A stretch of DNA of 64,000 bases. Origin: Cystobacter fuscus DSM 2262 (GTDB lineage: Bacteria; Myxococcota; Myxococcia; Myxococcales; Myxococcaceae). Each line of letters starts with the position of its first letter. The stretch's first letter is position 1. Below the pieces are notes generated by a model. That model was not told the DNA's origin. It saw nothing but the letters and a program-made list of their open reading frames with translations, and did not search any database. Of this stretch, positions 1-8,525 are shown one piece after another. The stretch spans positions 62,001 through 126,000 of the forward strand of contig NZ_ANAH02000009.1 in assembly GCF_000335475.2 (NCBI RefSeq), in the 5' to 3' direction. The position numbers and the translations under genes were made by a program.

Positions 1-176
1 AGTTCGAAGCCGCAATTCTTCAGCGCGGAGACGACCCGCACCTTGGACTCGCGCACCGCGCCCTCCGGCAACCCCACCACACTGAAATACGGCAGTCCGA
101 GGGCCATATCGACCTCGCACTCCACCACCACCGCGTCGATTCCCATCAACGCGCCCGACCGCACCCGCGCCAGCAT
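1..176 (-). CDS. YifB/ComM-family Mg-chelatase-like AAA ATPase, N-terminal fragment
   Basis: Only the first 58 codons lie in the window; the gene continues past base 1. The translation opens MLARVRSGALMGIDA and contains a GLPYFSVVGLPEGAVRESK stretch, the typical N-terminal ribosomal-S5-like domain of the YifB/ComM family, whose members are AAA+ proteins linked in several bacteria to branch migration during natural transformation. The AAA module itself is outside the window. The ATG at 176 has a GAGGA ribosome-binding site about seven bases upstream, so the start is well supported. It is divergent from the membrane-protein gene beginning near 371. Confidence 0.85.
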   Translation of the reverse strand, partial: MLARVRSGALMGIDAVVVECEVDMALGLPYFSVVGLPEGAVRESKVRVVSALKNCGFE

Positions 177-370
177 GTCCCGTCCTCGTCAAGAGTCCCG
201 CGGGGAGGGGAGCAAGGTGCGTACCGGCGCGAGCCACCGGGGTAGGCCCGCCTGCCCGCGGGTCCTCGCGATGGGACGGCGTGTCCACGCAGGGAGGGGC
301 GCGGAAGTCCAGGAGTTTCGTTCCTGGGGAATCTTACGAACGGACGGGAGTTCAGCTAACCTCGGGCCTC

Positions 371-1030
371 ATGGAACACACCGCCCCGGCCCCACACTCG
401 GACTCCGCGTCTCATCCTCTTCACATCCGCCGTGCTGACCTCAAACGCAACGCGCGGATGAAGTTCACGTTCGGCCTCTTCCGCTTCTGTCTCTACGGAA
501 TGGTGGGCCTGTCCTCGGAGATCTTCTTCTACAACCTGGTGCGCGTCGCCCAGCACATCCCGGTGCTGGAGATGCTCTTCCGCTTCCAGTGGCGGGTGGA
601 TGATCGCCTGGGGCTCAACGCCATCTGGCAGACGCCCGTGTCGACGGCCTACGGCCAGTGCTCGCTGTGGATGTTCCTCATCTACGGGGTGGCCTGCTTC
701 TTCTTCATCGAGGCCATCTACCAGCGCACCTTCCGCCACCCCACGCTCCTGCGCGCGGTGCTCTACGGCTTCACCATCCTCTTCTTCGAGGGCTTCAGTG
801 GCGTGGTCCTGGAGAAGCTGACGGGCTATCGCATCTGGTACTACGCGGACGCGGGGGCCATCATGTGGGAGATGACGTCGCTCTACATCCTGCCCATCTG
901 GATGGTGACGGGGCTCATCGCCGAGTGGATCTACAGGGAGTTGATGGATCCGGACCTGGTGGCGGCCTTGGAGTCCCCGTTGCCGGCCACGCCCGAGGAG
1001 ACCGAGGCGTCGCTCCAGTTGATGCAGTAG
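371..1030 (+). CDS. Four-helix membrane protein, possibly ABC-transporter type IV (CmpB-like) family
   Basis: About 219 residues with four hydrophobic segments, roughly at residues 30-55, 95-115, 125-150 and 170-200. The GYRIWYYADAG stretch between the third and fourth segments resembles the CmpB-like 'ABC-transporter type IV' proteins, but I hold this only weakly and no transport substrate can be inferred. The start is uncertain: the ATG at 371 lacks a clear Shine-Dalgarno site, and an ATG at 458 that begins just before the first helix is an alternative. The last 100 bases overlap the convergent DUF2378 gene. A longer reading from 281 adds only low-complexity sequence. Confidence 0.72.
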   Translation: MEHTAPAPHSDSASHPLHIRRADLKRNARMKFTFGLFRFCLYGMVGLSSEIFFYNLVRVAQHIPVLEMLFRFQWRVDDRLGLNAIWQTPVSTAYGQCSLWMFLIYGVACFFFIEAIYQRTFRHPTLLRAVLYGFTILFFEGFSGVVLEKLTGYRIWYYADAGAIMWEMTSLYILPIWMVTGLIAEWIYRELMDPDLVAALESPLPATPEETEASLQLMQ

Positions 1031-1554
1031 GTGCAGGCGTGGCCGTCGTAGCCGGTCAGCTCGATGCGCAGGTGCTCCACGCCGGCGGTGCGCAGGCCCG
1101 CGTGGATGATGCCCGCGGTGAACGAGGGCAGGGAGCCGACCTCGTTCATCCACAGCTCGAACTTGCGCGGCCCCAGCTCCTTGAGGCGTGACTCGGTGTA
1201 GTTGTTGCCCGAGCGGAAGTGCTGGGTGGCGCGCATGAGGGCGCGCCGCGGCCCCAGCACGCGCAGGAGCGAGAGCACCGCGCGGCCGAGCATCGTCTCG
1301 CGATAGCCGTCCATATAGGCCTCGCCGAGCTTGAAGGCGCTCTCCTCCAGCGGCAGCTGGGGATAGAGCTCCTCCGCCACGATGCGCAGGAACGTCATCC
1401 AGGAGGCGAAGGGGTACGCCGGGCGGAGCTTCTGCTCGACGTCCAGCCCCGCCTGGCGCAGGCGCTCCCGGCAGGCGGGGGACAGGCGCCCGTGGAGGGC
1501 GCGCACGAAAACCGCCTCGATGGTCTGCTCGAAAACCAGGAGCTCGTCGGCCAT
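931..1554 (-). CDS. DUF2378 (TIGR02265) family protein
   Basis: A 207-residue protein of the myxobacteria-restricted TIGR02265 family of unknown function. Recognisable family features are the early FEQTIEAVF block, FASWMTFLRIVAEELYP, LGEAYMDGY, and the C-terminal GYDGHACTYCINW block. Family members normally end close to that tryptophan; here about 29 extra Ser/Gly-rich residues follow, encoded on the strand opposite the C-terminus of the convergent membrane protein. It follows exbD by 55 bases on the same strand and may be the last gene of that transcript. The ATG at 1554 is the only sensible start. Confidence 0.9.
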   Translation of the reverse strand: MADELLVFEQTIEAVFVRALHGRLSPACRERLRQAGLDVEQKLRPAYPFASWMTFLRIVAEELYPQLPLEESAFKLGEAYMDGYRETMLGRAVLSLLRVLGPRRALMRATQHFRSGNNYTESRLKELGPRKFELWMNEVGSLPSFTAGIIHAGLRTAGVEHLRIELTGYDGHACTYCINWSDASVSSGVAGNGDSKAATRSGSINSL

Positions 1555-1609
1555 GAGAATCTCAGACTCTAGCCGACGAGCCCGGTCGTGGGAACCGCGT
1601 CAAGGTGAC

Positions 1610-2116
1610 TCAGGGAGTAGGGGGCGCGGGAGGGGCCGGGGGCACGGGGGGCACCTCGCCGGGGGCTCCGGTGGCGGCGGCGGCGGCGGGGATGTCCTCG
1701 GTGGCCATGCCGAGCACGAAGGCGCCGGCCTGCTTGGCGCCGTCGAAGGCGGCCACGAGCTTGCCGTAGTTGGCCTTGTCATCCGCCACGAAGAAGACGA
1801 TGCGGTCCTCCTTCTTCTTGGCGCCCAGCATGCGCTTGAGCTTGGTGACGTAGTCGGCCTCGGTCACCGGCTCGGTGTTGATGGTGTAGGCACCCGCGGG
1901 GTCCAGCTTGACGATGAGCTGGGTGTCGGGCGTGTCGTCCGGAGGCGGGGGGACTTCCTCGGTCTCCGGGATGCGCACCTCGATGTCCTTCTCGAGCAGC
2001 GGCGTGAGCACCATGAAGATGATGAGCAGCACCAGCACCACGTCCACCAGGGGCGTGACGTTGATTTCCGAGTTGGGGGGGGTGCTGGGCTTGACGAACT
2101 GGCGGCGGGCGGACAT
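1610..2116 (-). CDS. exbD: ExbD/TolR-family biopolymer transport protein (second paralogue)
   Basis: A 168-residue inner-membrane protein with one N-terminal helix carrying NVTPLVDVVLVLLIIF, where the Asp is the conserved proton-pathway residue of ExbD/TolR. The periplasmic domain follows, and the last 25 residues are an Ala/Pro-rich tail. With ExbB and TonB it would convert proton motive force into work on outer-membrane receptors. It begins two bases after the first exbD stops, so translation is probably coupled. The DNA encoding the transmembrane segment is identical over 56 bp to the same part of the first exbD, while the periplasmic parts differ strongly. Confidence 0.95.
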   Translation of the reverse strand: MSARRQFVKPSTPPNSEINVTPLVDVVLVLLIIFMVLTPLLEKDIEVRIPETEEVPPPPDDTPDTQLIVKLDPAGAYTINTEPVTEADYVTKLKRMLGAKKKEDRIVFFVADDKANYGKLVAAFDGAKQAGAFVLGMATEDIPAAAAATGAPGEVPPVPPAPPAPPTP

Positions 2117-2118
2117 GG

Positions 2119-2544
2119 CTAGTTCTTCTGCTCCTCGACGCCGAGAAAGATCTTCTTGGCCTTGGCCTTGCGCGTGATCTCCATCACCTGGCGGATGTCA
2201 CCCACGGTGAGGGTGTTGTCGCCCTTGAGGAGGATCTTCTTGTTGGGCAGGTAGGCGAGGGTGTCCCGGAGCTTGGACTCCAGCGCCGCCGCGTCGTACT
2301 CGTCCTGTTCCACGAACGTCTTCTTGTCCGCGGTGACGGAGAGGATGATGGGATCGGGATCCTCGCCACTCTTCTTCTCCTCCTCGACCTTGGCGGCCTT
2401 GGGGAGGGTGACGGACTTGCCACGCTGGAGCATGGGCGTGACGACCATGAAGATGATGAGCAGCACCAGCACCACGTCCACCAGGGGCGTGACGTTGATC
2501 TCGCTCTTGGGCCCCCCTTGAGGGCCTCCTGCTGACATACCCAT
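2119..2544 (-). CDS. exbD: ExbD/TolR-family biopolymer transport protein (first paralogue)
   Basis: A 141-residue ExbD-type protein: a short cytoplasmic Gly-rich start, a single membrane helix with the conserved NVTPLVDVVLVLLIIF block and its intramembrane Asp, and a periplasmic domain of about 95 residues. It sits 102 bases downstream of exbB and two bases upstream of the second exbD. Two consecutive exbD genes behind one exbB are common in gliding and predatory deltaproteobacteria, where the two may serve different receptors or form mixed dimers. The intervening region upstream holds a long hairpin (2575-2630). Confidence 0.95.
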   Translation of the reverse strand: MGMSAGGPQGGPKSEINVTPLVDVVLVLLIIFMVVTPMLQRGKSVTLPKAAKVEEEKKSGEDPDPIILSVTADKKTFVEQDEYDAAALESKLRDTLAYLPNKKILLKGDNTLTVGDIRQVMEITRKAKAKKIFLGVEEQKN

Positions 2545-2574
2545 GCGTGCACCTGCTGCTTGGAAGAGGGAAAG

Positions 2575-2630
2575 CTCCGGCCCGGGGGGGCCTTGGACTC
2601 GCGGAGCCCCGCCGAGGAGGCGGGCCGGAG
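2575..2630 (-). promoter_or_regulatory. Long hairpin between exbB and exbD
   Basis: A perfect 10-base inverted repeat, CTCCGGCCCG at 2575-2584 and its complement at 2621-2630, encloses about 36 bases that can fold further. It lies inside the exbB-exbD spacer on the operon's transcript and has no U-run. It may act as an mRNA processing or attenuation element that makes more ExbB than ExbD, in line with the excess of ExbB in the motor complex. That role is inference. Confidence 0.5.
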
Positions 2631-2646
2631 GCTTTCGTGGGGGGAC

Positions 2647-3324
2647 TTAGCCCTGAGCGGTGTGCGAGCCACCGAAGTGCCGCGCCACCACGTCCAGGAA
2701 CTCGTTGGAGGACTCGGAGATGTCCACCGAGCGCGAGTCCACCCAACCGGACAGGAAGTTGTAGGCGATCACGGCGGGGATGGCCACGAGCAGACCGAAG
2801 GCCGTGGTGATGAGCGCCTCGGAGATACCGGCGGAGATGGTGCCCAGACCGCCCGCGCCCGCGGTGGCCATCTGCTGGAAGGCGTTCACGATACCCATCG
2901 TGGTGCCGAGCAGACCGACGAACGGGGCCGTGGAACCCACGGTGGCCAGCACACCCAGGCCGCGCTTGAGGCTCTGCACCTCACGCTGCGCCTGGCGCTC
3001 GAGCGCGCGCGCCACCGACTCCACCGCCACTTCCTTGTTCGCGGGGCTGATGCGGTAGGCGGTGAGGCCCGAGTTGATCACGCGGCCCAGGTGACCCACG
3101 TCCTTGCCGAGGTTGGCGCCCGCGGCCTGGGCCAGATCTCCCTTGGCGAGGATGGCGCCCATCTTCGCCGCGAAATTGCGCGAGTCCTTGCGCGTCTTGC
3201 GGAAGACGATGATGCGCTCGGCCATCACGACCAGGGACGACACGGACATGAAGGCGAGGGTGAAGATGATGAAGCGGGCGAAGAGGCCCGTGGACTGCCA
3301 GATGTGGGTAAGGGAGAAATCCAT
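2647..3324 (-). CDS. exbB: MotA/TolQ/ExbB proton-channel family protein
   Basis: A 225-residue integral membrane protein with three predicted helices: near residues 15-35, and a pair around 135-160 and 175-195. The block GSTAPFVGLLGTTMGIVNAFQ followed by ISAGISEALITTAFGLLVAIPA is the diagnostic MotA/TolQ/ExbB signature containing the pore-lining Thr residues. It forms the pentameric proton channel that works with the ExbD proteins encoded downstream and TonB encoded 73 bases upstream. The order TonB-ExbB-ExbD-ExbD supports a TonB rather than a Tol-Pal system, as no tolA or pal is adjacent. Confidence 0.95.
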   Translation of the reverse strand: MDFSLTHIWQSTGLFARFIIFTLAFMSVSSLVVMAERIIVFRKTRKDSRNFAAKMGAILAKGDLAQAAGANLGKDVGHLGRVINSGLTAYRISPANKEVAVESVARALERQAQREVQSLKRGLGVLATVGSTAPFVGLLGTTMGIVNAFQQMATAGAGGLGTISAGISEALITTAFGLLVAIPAVIAYNFLSGWVDSRSVDISESSNEFLDVVARHFGGSHTAQG

Positions 3325-3397
3325 GGTGGGGGGAGGCGCTCCTCCTCGAGCGCAGTTGGATACGGCGGTGATGACAGGGAGCGGCGGCGGCGCTGAC

Positions 3398-4150
3398 TCA
3401 GCGCGGCATGCTCAGGCGGATGTTGAAGGTGTAGTCGACCTGGACGGGCCGACCCTGGAACGTCACCGGCTTGTAGCGCTGGGCATACAGCGAGTCCAAC
3501 ACGGCCTGTTCCATGTGCGGCAGCGGCTTGATGATGCGGCAGCGCTCGACCTTGCCCTCCGTGGTGATGACGCACTTGACGATCATGAGACCCTGGACAT
3601 GGGCCTCGAGGGCCTCGCGGGTGTACTGGGGCTGAGGACCCGACAGCTTCTCGGGGCGGGTCATTCCCGCGCCGAAGGGCAACACGTCCGTTCCGGTGCC
3701 TCCCACCTGGCCACCGAGTACGCCACCGACCACACCGCCAATCACTCCGCCGACGACGCCTCCCGCCACACCGCCCTCGACTCCACCCTCGACCTCTTCC
3801 TCGGTCGCCTCTTCCTCCTCGGCGGCCGGCTCAGGCTCCACCTCGGGTGGCTTCTCCTGGGGGATTTCCTTGGGCTGGACGATGGTGTCCGGCTTCTTCA
3901 CCGTGGGCTTCTTGGTGGCCTTCTTCGACGCGGGGGGCGGGGGCGGAGGAGGCGGCGGTGCCGCGGCCACCGGAGGAGCCATGGCCTGCTTGAACGTCAC
4001 CTCGACTTCCTTCTCTTCCTCTTTCGGCGGCCGCATCGACAACCACGCGATGCCACCCACCAGCGCGACGTGCAGCACCACCGAGACGACGGCACCCACT
4101 CCGAAACGGGACTTGGGCCCTTGCCCTCGGTCAAGGACAGAGTCGAACAT
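3398..4150 (-). CDS. tonB: TonB-family energy transducer with Gly/Val-repeat linker
   Basis: About 250 residues. An uncleaved N-terminal membrane anchor lies near residues 17-38, followed by a Pro-rich segment with a run of nine prolines, Lys/Glu-rich spacer, a glycine-valine repeat built from GGV triplets around residues 125-155, and a C-terminal TonB domain ending YTFNIRLSMPR. The C-terminal domain contacts the TonB box of outer-membrane receptors. The ATG at 4150 has an AGGAG site nine bases upstream and is preferred over an upstream in-frame start at 4192. It is the first gene of the tonB-exbB-exbD-exbD unit and is divergent from the large receptor gene. Confidence 0.92.
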   Translation of the reverse strand: MFDSVLDRGQGPKSRFGVGAVVSVVLHVALVGGIAWLSMRPPKEEEKEVEVTFKQAMAPPVAAAPPPPPPPPPASKKATKKPTVKKPDTIVQPKEIPQEKPPEVEPEPAAEEEEATEEEVEGGVEGGVAGGVVGGVIGGVVGGVLGGQVGGTGTDVLPFGAGMTRPEKLSGPQPQYTREALEAHVQGLMIVKCVITTEGKVERCRIIKPLPHMEQAVLDSLYAQRYKPVTFQGRPVQVDYTFNIRLSMPR

Positions 4151-4218
4151 GCGGTAACGCTCCTGAACTCGGGTGGACACCCACCACATCATCCCGCCCG
4201 GATCGCAAAAGGCGCGCT

Positions 4219-4246
4219 ACCATACAAAAACCGCGGACGGGTGCAA
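4219..4246 (-). promoter_or_regulatory. Predicted sigma-70-type promoter for the tonB-exbBDD operon
   Basis: On the minus strand a TTGCAC hexamer (4241-4246) lies 16 bases from TATGGT (4219-4224), about 70 bases upstream of the tonB start codon. Both boxes match the housekeeping consensus at four or five of six positions. The element is back-to-back with the receptor promoter at 4320-4347, so a regulator binding between them could control both units. Confidence 0.55.
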
Positions 4247-4319
4247 GTGACCCCACCTGGGGAAAGACCACCTGTGTGATCGCGCAATGCCCCAGGCGTC
4301 AGCAAAAATCAACGTCGTG

Positions 4320-4347
4320 TTGACAACAAGGTCACCTCGGATATTTT
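4320..4347 (+). promoter_or_regulatory. Predicted sigma-70 promoter for the TonB-dependent receptor
   Basis: A perfect TTGACA (4320-4325) is separated by 16 bases from TATTTT (4342-4347). Transcription would start about 40 bases before the receptor ATG at 4397. The local sequence is clearly more AT-rich than its surroundings. No Fur-box-like palindrome was evident by eye. Confidence 0.65.
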
Positions 4348-4396
4348 GCCCGACGCTTTTTGCTGCACCGTAGCCCACCTTGGAGGGGTTCCCAGC

Positions 4397-7300
4397 ATGC
4401 AAGTCAGACGGATGCTCCGGGCGACTGGAGCGGTCGTAATTGCGGGCTTGACGTACAGCACCGCGGCCTACGCCGACAGCGTCATCATCGGAAGTGTTGT
4501 CAACGCTGACAACAAGAAGCCCGTAGCAGACGTCGTGGTCACGGCGACCTCTCCCAATCTTCAAGGTGAGCAGGTTGTCGTTACGGACGCTCAGGGCCAA
4601 TACCGTATTCCCCAGCTTCCGCCCGGTGTCTACACGCTGCGCTTCGACAAGGAGTCGTTCCGGCCCTTCTCGCGCTCGGAAGTGCAGCTGCGCCTGGATC
4701 GCACCATCCGGGTGAACGTGGAGCTGCTGCCCGAGGGCTTCACCGAGGAGATCGTCCTGACGGGCACGCCGCCCACTATCGACGTCGGCTCGACGAGCAC
4801 GGGCGTCAACGTGGATCAGGACTTCATCAAGCGCATCGCGGTGAACCGTCCGGGTGGCAAGGGCGGCGGCGCGCGCTCCTTCGAGAGCCTGGCCGAGCTG
4901 GCCCCGGGCGCGCAGAGTGACTCGTACGGCGTGTCCATCAACGGCACCACCTCGCCCGAGAACGGGTACGTGGTGGACGGCCTGTCGACGAACGATCCCG
5001 CCTTCGGCGTCAACGCGAGCCCCCTGAGCGTGGAGTTCGTGCAGGACGTGAACATCATCACCGGCGGTTACATGCCGGAGTACGGCCGCTCCACGGGCGG
5101 TGTGATCAACGCGGTGACGAAGTCGGGCTCCAACGAGTTCCACGGCTCCATCTACGGCACCGTCACCCCGGGCTTCGCCGAGGGTCCGCGCACCCCGGTG
5201 CGCCAGGCCGCCTCGGTCATCGCCGGTCAGAACGCGCTGAACTTCCTGGGTGACGTGGGCGCCACCCTGGGTGGTCCCATCCTCAAGGACAAGCTGTGGT
5301 TCTTCGCCGGTGTGGCTCCGTCCTACACCAGCTACACCCACACCCGCACCCTCAACCGCCTCCTGATCGAGCGGGACGCGAGCGGCGCTCCGGTGCTGGA
5401 CGCGAAGGGCAATCCGACCGTCCTGAAGGATGAGCGTGACTTCGAGAGGACCGAGCTCATCCCGAACTCGACGAGCCAGTACGGCGTCCGGGCCCAGTCG
5501 GTGCAGTACCTCGGCAAGCTGACGTACCTGCTCAACCAGGACCACAACGTCTCCGTGTCGATCGCCGGCACGCCGAGCTCGTCCGGTGGCCGCGGCGTGT
5601 TCGCGATCGATCAGCAGTCGGGCGCGCTGCAGGAGCGGTTCAACGCGAAGCCGGGCAGCTCGGCGCTCGCCAACGTGCAGGAGCTGACGAGCACCACCTC
5701 GGCGGCCCTCAAGTACGCGGGTGCCTTCAACGACAAGAACGTCCTGGTGGACGCCAACTTCGGCTGGTTCCACCAGACGTCCGCCAGCCTGCCCGCGGAT
5801 GGCTCGCGGCCAGGTGACACGACGGGTGACGCGGGCCTCGCGCTGGTGTGGTACCGCCAGCCCCGCTCCATCGCCTTCTACGAGCCGGAGATCCCGAACA
5901 TCGCGGCGCTGTGCGAGGACGGCAAGGGTGGAACGGTCGCCTGCCCGGCCAGCAACTCGTCCAGCAACTACTACTCGGGCGGTCCCGGTCTCATCAAGGA
6001 CGCGCTGTTGGACCGCGTGCAGGGCAACGCCAAGGTCACCTACCTGCTCAAGGCCCTGGGCAGCCACGTGTTCAAGGCGGGCATCGACATCGAGCGGCTC
6101 AACTACAACAACGTCCGGGCCTACACGGGCGGCGTGTACCTGCGTGAGGGCGTGAGCAACACGCTGTGGCAGGACTACCGCCGCTACGGCTACCTGTCGG
6201 GTCCGGATGCCTCGGCGGATGCGCTCACCCAGACGGCCAACTCCGCCAGCACCACCGCGGGTGGTTTCATCCAGGACAGCTGGACGATCGCCAACCGCGT
6301 GACGCTCAACGTGGGCGTGCGCTACGACTCCCAGTGGCTGTACGGCAACGGCGGTCAGGAGCTGGCCTTCGTGCTCGGCAACCAGATCTCCCCGCGCCTG
6401 GGTGTGATCGTCGACCCGATGGCCAACGGCCGCATGAAGGTGTACGCCAACTTCGCGCGCTACTACGAGCAGGTGCCCATCAACCTGCTCGACCGTGGCT
6501 TCCCCACCGAGCAGCGCTACGTCGCCTACCGCAACGCCAGCGGGTGCGCCGCGGCCAACCTCGACACGCCCGACGGCCAGCGCGCGTGCCTGGCCGGTAG
6601 CAACCTGGCGCAGATCAACTCGTACAGCGACCTGAACCCCAGCTTCAGCTACCTGGGCGGCAAGTCCGACGCGACGCCGGTGGACCCCAACATCCAGCCT
6701 CAGTCCTCGGACGAGCTGCTCTTCGGCGCCGAGTACGAACTGCTGGCCAACACCCGCCTGGGCGCCACCTATACCCACCGCAGCATGAACTCGGTCATCG
6801 AGGACATGAGCCGCGATGGTGGCAACACGTACTTCCTGGGCAACCCGGGCTCCGGCTTCACCGAGGGGGAGTTCCCGAAGGCCACGCGTGACTACGACGC
6901 GGTGTCGGTGTTCCTCACCCGCAACTTCACGGATGGTTGGCTGGCGCAGGCGAGCTACACGTGGTCGCGTCTGTACGGCAACTACGCCGGTCTGTTCCGT
7001 CCGGAGAACGATCAGCTCGATCCGAACACCAACTCGGACTTCGACCTGGTCGAGCTGCTGGAAAACCGCACGGGCCTGCTGCCCTACGACCGCACCCACT
7101 CCGTCAAGCTCTTCGGCGCCAAGGAGTTCAACTTCACCAACAACCTGACGGGCAGCCTCGGTATGTCGTACCGCGGCAGCTCGGGCACGCCCATCAGCTA
7201 CCTCGGCGGTCACCCCACCTACGGCACGAGCGAGGCGTTCATCCTCCCCCGTGGCACCGCGGGCCGCACGCCCTGGGTTCACAACATCGATGGCAACATC

Positions 7301-7579
7301 GGCGTGAACTACCGCGTGACCCGGACCAACGTGCTGTCGCTCAGCCTGGACGTGTTCAACATCTTCAACTTCCAGCAGTACACGCAGGTGGATCAGATCT
7401 ACGCCAACGAGGACGTGCTTCCCATCGCGGACGGCATCGAGGGCGAGCTGACCCCGGACAAGGTGACGACGTACGCGGGCACTCCGCTGCCGGCGGACAA
7501 GGTGAACAAGAACTTCAAGCAGGCGACCGTCTACCAGGCTCCGCGGCAGATCCGCCTGGGTCTCAAGTACACCTTCTGA
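4397..7579 (+). CDS. TonB-dependent outer-membrane receptor with N-terminal carboxypeptidase-regulatory-like domain
   Basis: A 1060-residue outer-membrane protein. A signal peptide ends near residue 27 (TYSTAAYA), followed by a carboxypeptidase-regulatory-like beta-sandwich (GSVVNADNKKPVADVVV to GVYTLRF, about residues 30-105), a plug domain (about 110-240, with GGYMPEYGRSTGGVINAVT), and a long beta-barrel ending in LGLKYTF with the terminal aromatic residue used for barrel assembly. The architecture is that of the Oar/SusC-like receptors common in myxobacteria; the substrate is unknown. The ATG at 4397 has a GGAGGGG site and immediately precedes the signal peptide, so I prefer it over an upstream TTG at 4346. 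A lipoprotein gene follows after 27 bases. Confidence 0.95.
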   Translation: MQVRRMLRATGAVVIAGLTYSTAAYADSVIIGSVVNADNKKPVADVVVTATSPNLQGEQVVVTDAQGQYRIPQLPPGVYTLRFDKESFRPFSRSEVQLRLDRTIRVNVELLPEGFTEEIVLTGTPPTIDVGSTSTGVNVDQDFIKRIAVNRPGGKGGGARSFESLAELAPGAQSDSYGVSINGTTSPENGYVVDGLSTNDPAFGVNASPLSVEFVQDVNIITGGYMPEYGRSTGGVINAVTKSGSNEFHGSIYGTVTPGFAEGPRTPVRQAASVIAGQNALNFLGDVGATLGGPILKDKLWFFAGVAPSYTSYTHTRTLNRLLIERDASGAPVLDAKGNPTVLKDERDFERTELIPNSTSQYGVRAQSVQYLGKLTYLLNQDHNVSVSIAGTPSSSGGRGVFAIDQQSGALQERFNAKPGSSALANVQELTSTTSAALKYAGAFNDKNVLVDANFGWFHQTSASLPADGSRPGDTTGDAGLALVWYRQPRSIAFYEPEIPNIAALCEDGKGGTVACPASNSSSNYYSGGPGLIKDALLDRVQGNAKVTYLLKALGSHVFKAGIDIERLNYNNVRAYTGGVYLREGVSNTLWQDYRRYGYLSGPDASADALTQTANSASTTAGGFIQDSWTIANRVTLNVGVRYDSQWLYGNGGQELAFVLGNQISPRLGVIVDPMANGRMKVYANFARYYEQVPINLLDRGFPTEQRYVAYRNASGCAAANLDTPDGQRACLAGSNLAQINSYSDLNPSFSYLGGKSDATPVDPNIQPQSSDELLFGAEYELLANTRLGATYTHRSMNSVIEDMSRDGGNTYFLGNPGSGFTEGEFPKATRDYDAVSVFLTRNFTDGWLAQASYTWSRLYGNYAGLFRPENDQLDPNTNSDFDLVELLENRTGLLPYDRTHSVKLFGAKEFNFTNNLTGSLGMSYRGSSGTPISYLGGHPTYGTSEAFILPRGTAGRTPWVHNIDGNIGVNYRVTRTNVLSLSLDVFNIFNFQQYTQVDQIYANEDVLPIADGIEGELTPDKVTTYAGTPLPADKVNKNFKQATVYQAPRQIRLGLKYTF

Positions 7580-7606
7580 GAACGCTACCCGATGGGATCA
7601 CGAGAC

Positions 7607-8476
7607 ATGAGCAAGCGTATTTCTACCGCGGTAGCCATCCTGGGTCTGGCCGGTGCCTTCTCCGGATGCAACTTCGAGCAGCCGTCCGCTGGCTGCCAGG
7701 TGCAGGACGCCACGGATGCTTACTGGCAGGCGGGGTACTTCCTGAACCCCGCGGATGCCGGCAAGTCGTGCAGCGGCCTCAAGGGTGAGGCGATCGGCGT
7801 CTTCAAGTACATCGATCCCTGCCCGGACAAGAACGCCGAGTGCCCGACGCAGGGCCAGGCGGTTCAGCCCACGCGCCTGGCGATCCGCCCGGCGGGTGCG
7901 GCGTCCCTCGTGTCCTTCGTGGACAAGGACGAGAACGAGCAGCTCCGGGTCGCGGACCCCAAGGTGGCCACCAGCCTGTCGGCCACCCTGGATGACGAGC
8001 CGAACGAGCAGGGCCTGTGCGGTGCGGAGGGCTTCGCTCCGGCCAGGGTCGATGCGCGAGCGGTCACCGTCGCCGCGGACAACGCGGAGGAAGACATCCC
8101 CGCGGAGTCGGTGTCCTACGCGTATGAGGACGTGAAGGTCTACTCGACGCCCGCGGCTCCGGGCACCCAGTTGAGCGCGAAGGTCCGGTACTCGACGGGC
8201 ACCAGCGGCGAGTCGTGCGAATACACGATGCTCGCCCTGTGGCCCCAGGTGCCGTGCAGCGTGGATGCATTCAAGAACCAGACGCCCGAGAACGCGGCTT
8301 CTCGTTGCGCCGAGGGCTCGGGCCTCAACCCGGACTTCGACGCGGTGTGCATCGCGGACATCGGCCCGCCGCTCGTGAAGCGGGACGATGACGGCAATGT
8401 CATCTCCGTCACGCCCCGTGGCGGATGCGTGCCCAACCCGGACAAGGGCGTTCCGTCCTTCAAGGTGATCCAGTAA
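7607..8476 (+). CDS. Secreted lipoprotein paired with the TonB-dependent receptor
   Basis: About 289 residues, starting with a Lys/Arg n-region and a hydrophobic stretch ending AFSGCN, which resembles a lipoprotein cleavage site. The mature part is Cys-containing and acidic, with no domain I recognise. It lies 27 bases behind the receptor gene in the same direction, the arrangement expected for a cell-surface accessory that captures ligand for the receptor; that role is inference. I chose ATG 7607, which begins MSKRIS and puts the signal peptide at the N-terminus, over ATG 7592. Confidence 0.85.
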   Translation: MSKRISTAVAILGLAGAFSGCNFEQPSAGCQVQDATDAYWQAGYFLNPADAGKSCSGLKGEAIGVFKYIDPCPDKNAECPTQGQAVQPTRLAIRPAGAASLVSFVDKDENEQLRVADPKVATSLSATLDDEPNEQGLCGAEGFAPARVDARAVTVAADNAEEDIPAESVSYAYEDVKVYSTPAAPGTQLSAKVRYSTGTSGESCEYTMLALWPQVPCSVDAFKNQTPENAASRCAEGSGLNPDFDAVCIADIGPPLVKRDDDGNVISVTPRGGCVPNPDKGVPSFKVIQ

Positions 8477-8525
8477 CCGGCTCCTCGCTGGCGCCTGGCC
8501 CGTTGCTCGCCGGGTGGAAGTGAAT

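Noticed and set aside
4217-7282. A 1021-codon open frame on the minus strand opposite the TonB-dependent receptor
   Set aside because: Same cause: a stop-free shadow of a GC-rich gene, with Arg/Val/Gly-rich translation and no recognisable domain.
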